Assembly (NCBI RefSeq): GCF_011038785.1
Contig: NZ_JAAKDT010000010.1
Location: forward strand, 1-64,000
Direction: 5' to 3'
DNA: 64,000 bases
From: Parabacteroides sp. ZJ-118
Lineage (GTDB): Bacteria > Bacteroidota > Bacteroidia > Bacteroidales > Tannerellaceae
Shown: positions 60,961 to 64,000 of the stretch, piece after piece
Position numbering within the stretch: position 1 is the stretch's first letter
Layout of the letters: each line of letters begins with the position of its first letter
Made by a program: the position numbers and the translations under genes
The notes under the pieces: model-generated
Database searches by the model: none
What the model was told of the DNA's origin: nothing
The model's input: only the letters and a program-made list of their open reading frames with translations

Positions 60961-63309
60961 ATGTTTATGAAATCATACTTCACTTTCCTTCGCCGCAACA
61001 AGTTCTACACGGCGATCCAGTTTTTCGGGATGGCCATCGCCTTGGGAGTCGTCGTTCTCCTTACTTCGTATGCCGAAACCGAGTTTAACATCGGGAACAG
61101 GCCTCCCTACTCTCGCCAACTGTATGCCATCGGCAATGGCACAAGCATCGGCATGACGCTCGGGACCGCCCCTGAACTGTTCCCTTCCATTCCGGAGATA
61201 AAGGAATGGACACGCCTTGTCAACAACGAGAAGACCGATCTGACCATTGGCGACCACTACTACCAAACGAATTGCCTTGCCGTCGATTCCAACTTCTTCC
61301 GGCTACTGGGATATCCGCTCATCGGAGACCACCGCGACAAGATACTGATCGGGACCGACGAAGCGGTCCTCTCCGAACCCTTCGCCCGCAAAGTGTTCGG
61401 CAACGAGGATCCGATCGGGCGTACTGTCATGTACAAAAACCGGACGCCGCTACGGGTGGTCGGGATCCTTCCCGCCTTCGATCCGACAGAACTGTTAAAA
61501 CCGGTCGATGTCGTAGTCCCTATCAAATTGGAGGAAAAGGATCTCTCCTGGATGGATGGCTTCGGTTCCGTCCATACGTTCGTCACGCTGGCGGAAGGGG
61601 CGACCCCTGAAACCGTCGCCCGTAAACTGCTCGACAGCTACAAAAGCTATTGGGATTATTGGGAAGAGGACAACCGTTCGAACTCCTTCGCATGGGGTTC
61701 CTCGCTCACTCGCATGGACGAAATCTATTTTTCACCCCTTAACAGCTACACCCCTTTCCGCAGCGGGACAAGGGAACAGGTCCGACTGTTATTGGCCATC
61801 GCTATGATCTTACTCGTTTCGGCTGTCTTCAACTATATCAACCTGACGGTATCGCAAGCCGGAAAGCGGGCGCACGAGATGGCTACCCGCCGGCTGATGG
61901 GCGACTCCGCAGGGCAGATCATATTGCGCTATCTTGCCGAGTCGGCGATTTTCACCACCGGATGCTTCATCGGTGGTTGCCTGATCGCCATCATTACCAA
62001 GCCCTATTTCGAATATCTGCTTTCTACCCGGATGGCCTTTTCGCCTTCGCCCGCAACGTTCATCTACGCCCTGTTGTTGCTGACCGGGATCTCCGGTGTC
62101 TCCGGGCTGCTGCCGGCACTCATCATCAGCAAGTATCGTCCGATAGATATTGTGAAGGGAAACTTCCGCCTACAAAACAAGCAATTGTTCAGCCGCATGT
62201 TCATCATCGTGCAAAACGTTATCAGCACGGTCCTCATCACATTAGGACTAATATGGGCCGCCCAAATACACCACCTTGCCACTTTGCCGACCGGCTACAA
62301 TACCGATTTGGCCTTCATAAAAGCTTGGGATTTGGGACCGACCTACGACAAACAGGTCATCCTGCAAAAACGTTTGCAGGCATTGCCGCAAGTGGTCGAA
62401 GTGGCCTTGGCACGGAAACTACCCTTCATCAGTGGTCACGATGGCGTACACCAGCCGGACGAGGAGGGGATGTCCTGGCTCCACCTTTCAGACATGGATA
62501 GCGTGGCTTTCCGGATGTTTGGTTTCCAAGTCGTGCAACGCTGGTCCGACCCGCTGCCCAATATGATTTGGGTAACAGAAGAGACTTGCCGCCGTTACCA
62601 ACTTTCATCCGACAGGCCCCATTTCGGGAAAAAGGACGACAAGGGCGGCTACCGATATAACGTCTGTGGCGTCATCCGTGACTACCGTTCGCTCATGCCA
62701 CTGAACACCCCGATACCCGACGCGCACGGGGCAGTCGGAGTAACAGACCCGAAAGGATACGTGAGCCATCAAGTCGTCCGCACACAAGGTGACCGGTCGG
62801 AAGCCCTGTCCGCCATCCGCCGCACCTGCCGGGAGGTCGCCAACGAACTGATCGGAATGCCCAAAGAGCTGGAGGTCGAGTATATCGACGATTATTTGGA
62901 TAAAAATCTGACACACGAGAAGAACACCGTCATGCTCGTCCTCTGCTTCATGACCATCTCTATCCTCATCTCTGCCTTGGGACTGCTGGCCATGTCGATC
63001 AGCTACACCGAACAGCAGAGCAAACGGATCGCCTTGTGCAAAGTGATGGGAGCCGAGCCAAGCGGTGCCGTATGGGAACTTTCCAAACGGTTCATGACCC
63101 TCTCGCTGCTTGCCGCCTGCATCGCTCTTCCCTTCAGCTTGAAAGCGGTCCAAGTCAGTTTGGAACCATTCTATAACCGTATCGCCTTTCCGTGGCACCT
63201 CATAGCGGCGGCTGTCTTGGCGACCATCGCCATCGCTTTCCTGTCCATCATCGGGCAGACCCTGAGAGTCGCCCGCCGTAATCCCATCGAAAGCATCCGG
63301 ACGGAATAA
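60961..63309 (+). CDS. FtsX/MacB-like ABC transporter permease
   Basis: 783-residue inner-membrane permease. I start at 60961 (MFMKSYFTFLRRNKFYTAIQ), as upstream codons overlap the promoter. Layout: TM1, a large periplasmic MacB-PCD-like domain (about 45-270), three helices, a second periplasmic domain (about 430-640), three further helices and the LRVARRNPIESIRTE end typical of the family. It is the eight-helix type. It should pair with the ATPase encoded 51 bases downstream, working by mechanotransmission rather than pore transport. Confidence 0.9.
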   Translation: MFMKSYFTFLRRNKFYTAIQFFGMAIALGVVVLLTSYAETEFNIGNRPPYSRQLYAIGNGTSIGMTLGTAPELFPSIPEIKEWTRLVNNEKTDLTIGDHYYQTNCLAVDSNFFRLLGYPLIGDHRDKILIGTDEAVLSEPFARKVFGNEDPIGRTVMYKNRTPLRVVGILPAFDPTELLKPVDVVVPIKLEEKDLSWMDGFGSVHTFVTLAEGATPETVARKLLDSYKSYWDYWEEDNRSNSFAWGSSLTRMDEIYFSPLNSYTPFRSGTREQVRLLLAIAMILLVSAVFNYINLTVSQAGKRAHEMATRRLMGDSAGQIILRYLAESAIFTTGCFIGGCLIAIITKPYFEYLLSTRMAFSPSPATFIYALLLLTGISGVSGLLPALIISKYRPIDIVKGNFRLQNKQLFSRMFIIVQNVISTVLITLGLIWAAQIHHLATLPTGYNTDLAFIKAWDLGPTYDKQVILQKRLQALPQVVEVALARKLPFISGHDGVHQPDEEGMSWLHLSDMDSVAFRMFGFQVVQRWSDPLPNMIWVTEETCRRYQLSSDRPHFGKKDDKGGYRYNVCGVIRDYRSLMPLNTPIPDAHGAVGVTDPKGYVSHQVVRTQGDRSEALSAIRRTCREVANELIGMPKELEVEYIDDYLDKNLTHEKNTVMLVLCFMTISILISALGLLAMSISYTEQQSKRIALCKVMGAEPSGAVWELSKRFMTLSLLAACIALPFSLKAVQVSLEPFYNRIAFPWHLIAAAVLATIAIAFLSIIGQTLRVARRNPIESIRTE

Positions 63310-63360
63310 AAACAACATTCTATAAAATAGGTATACACGCTCACAAAAACAAGACAAGTC

Positions 63361-64000
63361 ATGATTCAAATAAAAAACCTCAGCAAGAGCTTCCGGACGG
63401 AAGAGGTGGAAACCATCGCGCTCAATGGCATAAGCATGGAAGTGAAAAAGGGTGAGTTCATCGCCATCATGGGCCCCAGCGGATGCGGCAAATCGACCTT
63501 GCTGCATATTCTCGGCCTGCTAGATAACCCGGACGAGGGCAACTATCTATTAGACGGCGAAGAGGTGGGACACCTGAAGGAGAAAGATCGTACGCGCTAT
63601 CGCAAGGGACGCATCGGGTTCGTGTTCCAAAGCTTCAACCTCATCGACGAGCTTACCGTCGAGGAAAACGTAGACCTCCAACTGAAATACCTCGGAGTCT
63701 CCAAGACAGAACGCAAGCAACGGGTACTCGACATCCTGCGCAAAGTACGCCTCAGCCAACGCGCCAAACATTACCCGCGGCAGCTCTCCGGCGGCCAGCA
63801 GCAACGTGTCGCCATCGCCCGAGCCGTCGTAGGTAAACCCATGTTGATATTGGCTGACGAGCCGACCGGTAACCTCGACTCTAAAAACAGTCTTGAGGTT
63901 ATAGAATTACTCCGTCAACTGAATGCCGAAGGGACTACGATCGTCATGGTGACACACTCGCGACACGACGCGACCTACGCCGATCGTATCATTAATCTCT
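63361..64000 (+). CDS. ABC transporter ATP-binding protein, partial
   Basis: MacB/LolD-type ATPase, open to the window edge after 213 codons. Walker A is GPSGCGKST (38-46), the Q-loop VFQSFNLI, signature [14 protein letters not shown], Walker [14 protein letters not shown] and the switch His in VTHSRH are all intact. Only the last few residues are missing. It energises the permease upstream. More operon genes, such as further permeases or a membrane fusion protein, probably follow outside the window. Confidence 0.95.
   Translation, partial: MIQIKNLSKSFRTEEVETIALNGISMEVKKGEFIAIMGPSGCGKSTLLHILGLLDNPDEGNYLLDGEEVGHLKEKDRTRYRKGRIGFVFQSFNLIDELTVEENVDLQLKYLGVSKTERKQRVLDILRKVRLSQRAKHYPRQLSGGQQQRVAIARAVVGKPMLILADEPTGNLDSKNSLEVIELLRQLNAEGTTIVMVTHSRHDATYADRIINL

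Overview
The window reads as chromosomal DNA of a gut Bacteroidales bacterium, most probably Parabacteroides (P. distasonis-like; an inference from gene content and protein style, not a database match). Pointers are a SusC/SusD pair, DUF4494, DUF2807, DUF3298 and DUF6057 proteins, many lipobox lipoproteins, near-exclusive ATG starts, and promoters of the Bacteroidetes type (a TAnnTTTG -7 box, often with a TTTG-like -33 box about 19-20 bp upstream). No tRNA, rRNA, insertion sequence or CRISPR array was seen. Most of the window is ordinary core genome in short operons.

Layout. 1-731: a gene-poor, probably decayed stretch with a large AT-cored inverted repeat and a start-less reading frame. 732-5252: thioredoxin-like lipoprotein, DUF4494 / YggS / dihydroorotate-dehydrogenase-like operon, MscL, and a DUF2807 adhesin-like protein. 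5328-9086: FucP with a sugar mutarotase, a Nudix hydrolase, a 570-base region with gene relics, and an SGNH esterase. 9252-19352: M64 peptidase, an IMP dehydrogenase of the Tritrichomonas foetus type, an AraC regulator and a SusC/SusD/surface-lipoprotein locus. 19626-24897: hypothetical protein, MurQ plus a sugar kinase (MurNAc/GlcNAc salvage), a membrane-anchored MutS-like ATPase and an M48 lipoprotein peptidase. 25285-29753: the arginine operon argR-GNAT-argG-argC-argD, headed by a near-perfect ARG box placed where the promoter -33 element should be.

29938-36808 is the most unusual block: a DUF4369 lipoprotein followed by a tandemly duplicated two-gene module, each copy being a polytopic DUF6057 protein plus a 490-residue lipoprotein with one CxxCH haem-c motif and a PD40-type beta-propeller. 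The genes overlap or abut. I know of no assigned function for this pairing and consider it the best candidate for an undescribed system here.

36894-43326 is the known linear mannan utilisation route: GH26 mannanase, GH130 mannosylglucose phosphorylase, GPH symporter, cellobiose 2-epimerase and an SGNH acetylesterase. A perfect 24-bp palindrome sits between the first two genes. 43390-49718: TonB-dependent receptor, acyl-CoA ligase, DUF3298 lipoprotein, RsmG and an MBL-fold hydrolase. 49731-57962: glycine decarboxylase, a POT-like transporter, and EtfB-EtfA-acyl-CoA dehydrogenase. 58041-64000: four 23-bp tandem repeats at the 3' end of a MATE exporter, a two-component system, and a divergent FtsX permease / ABC ATPase operon (cut by the window end). 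Two 17-bp palindromes in the divergent promoter are likely response-regulator sites.
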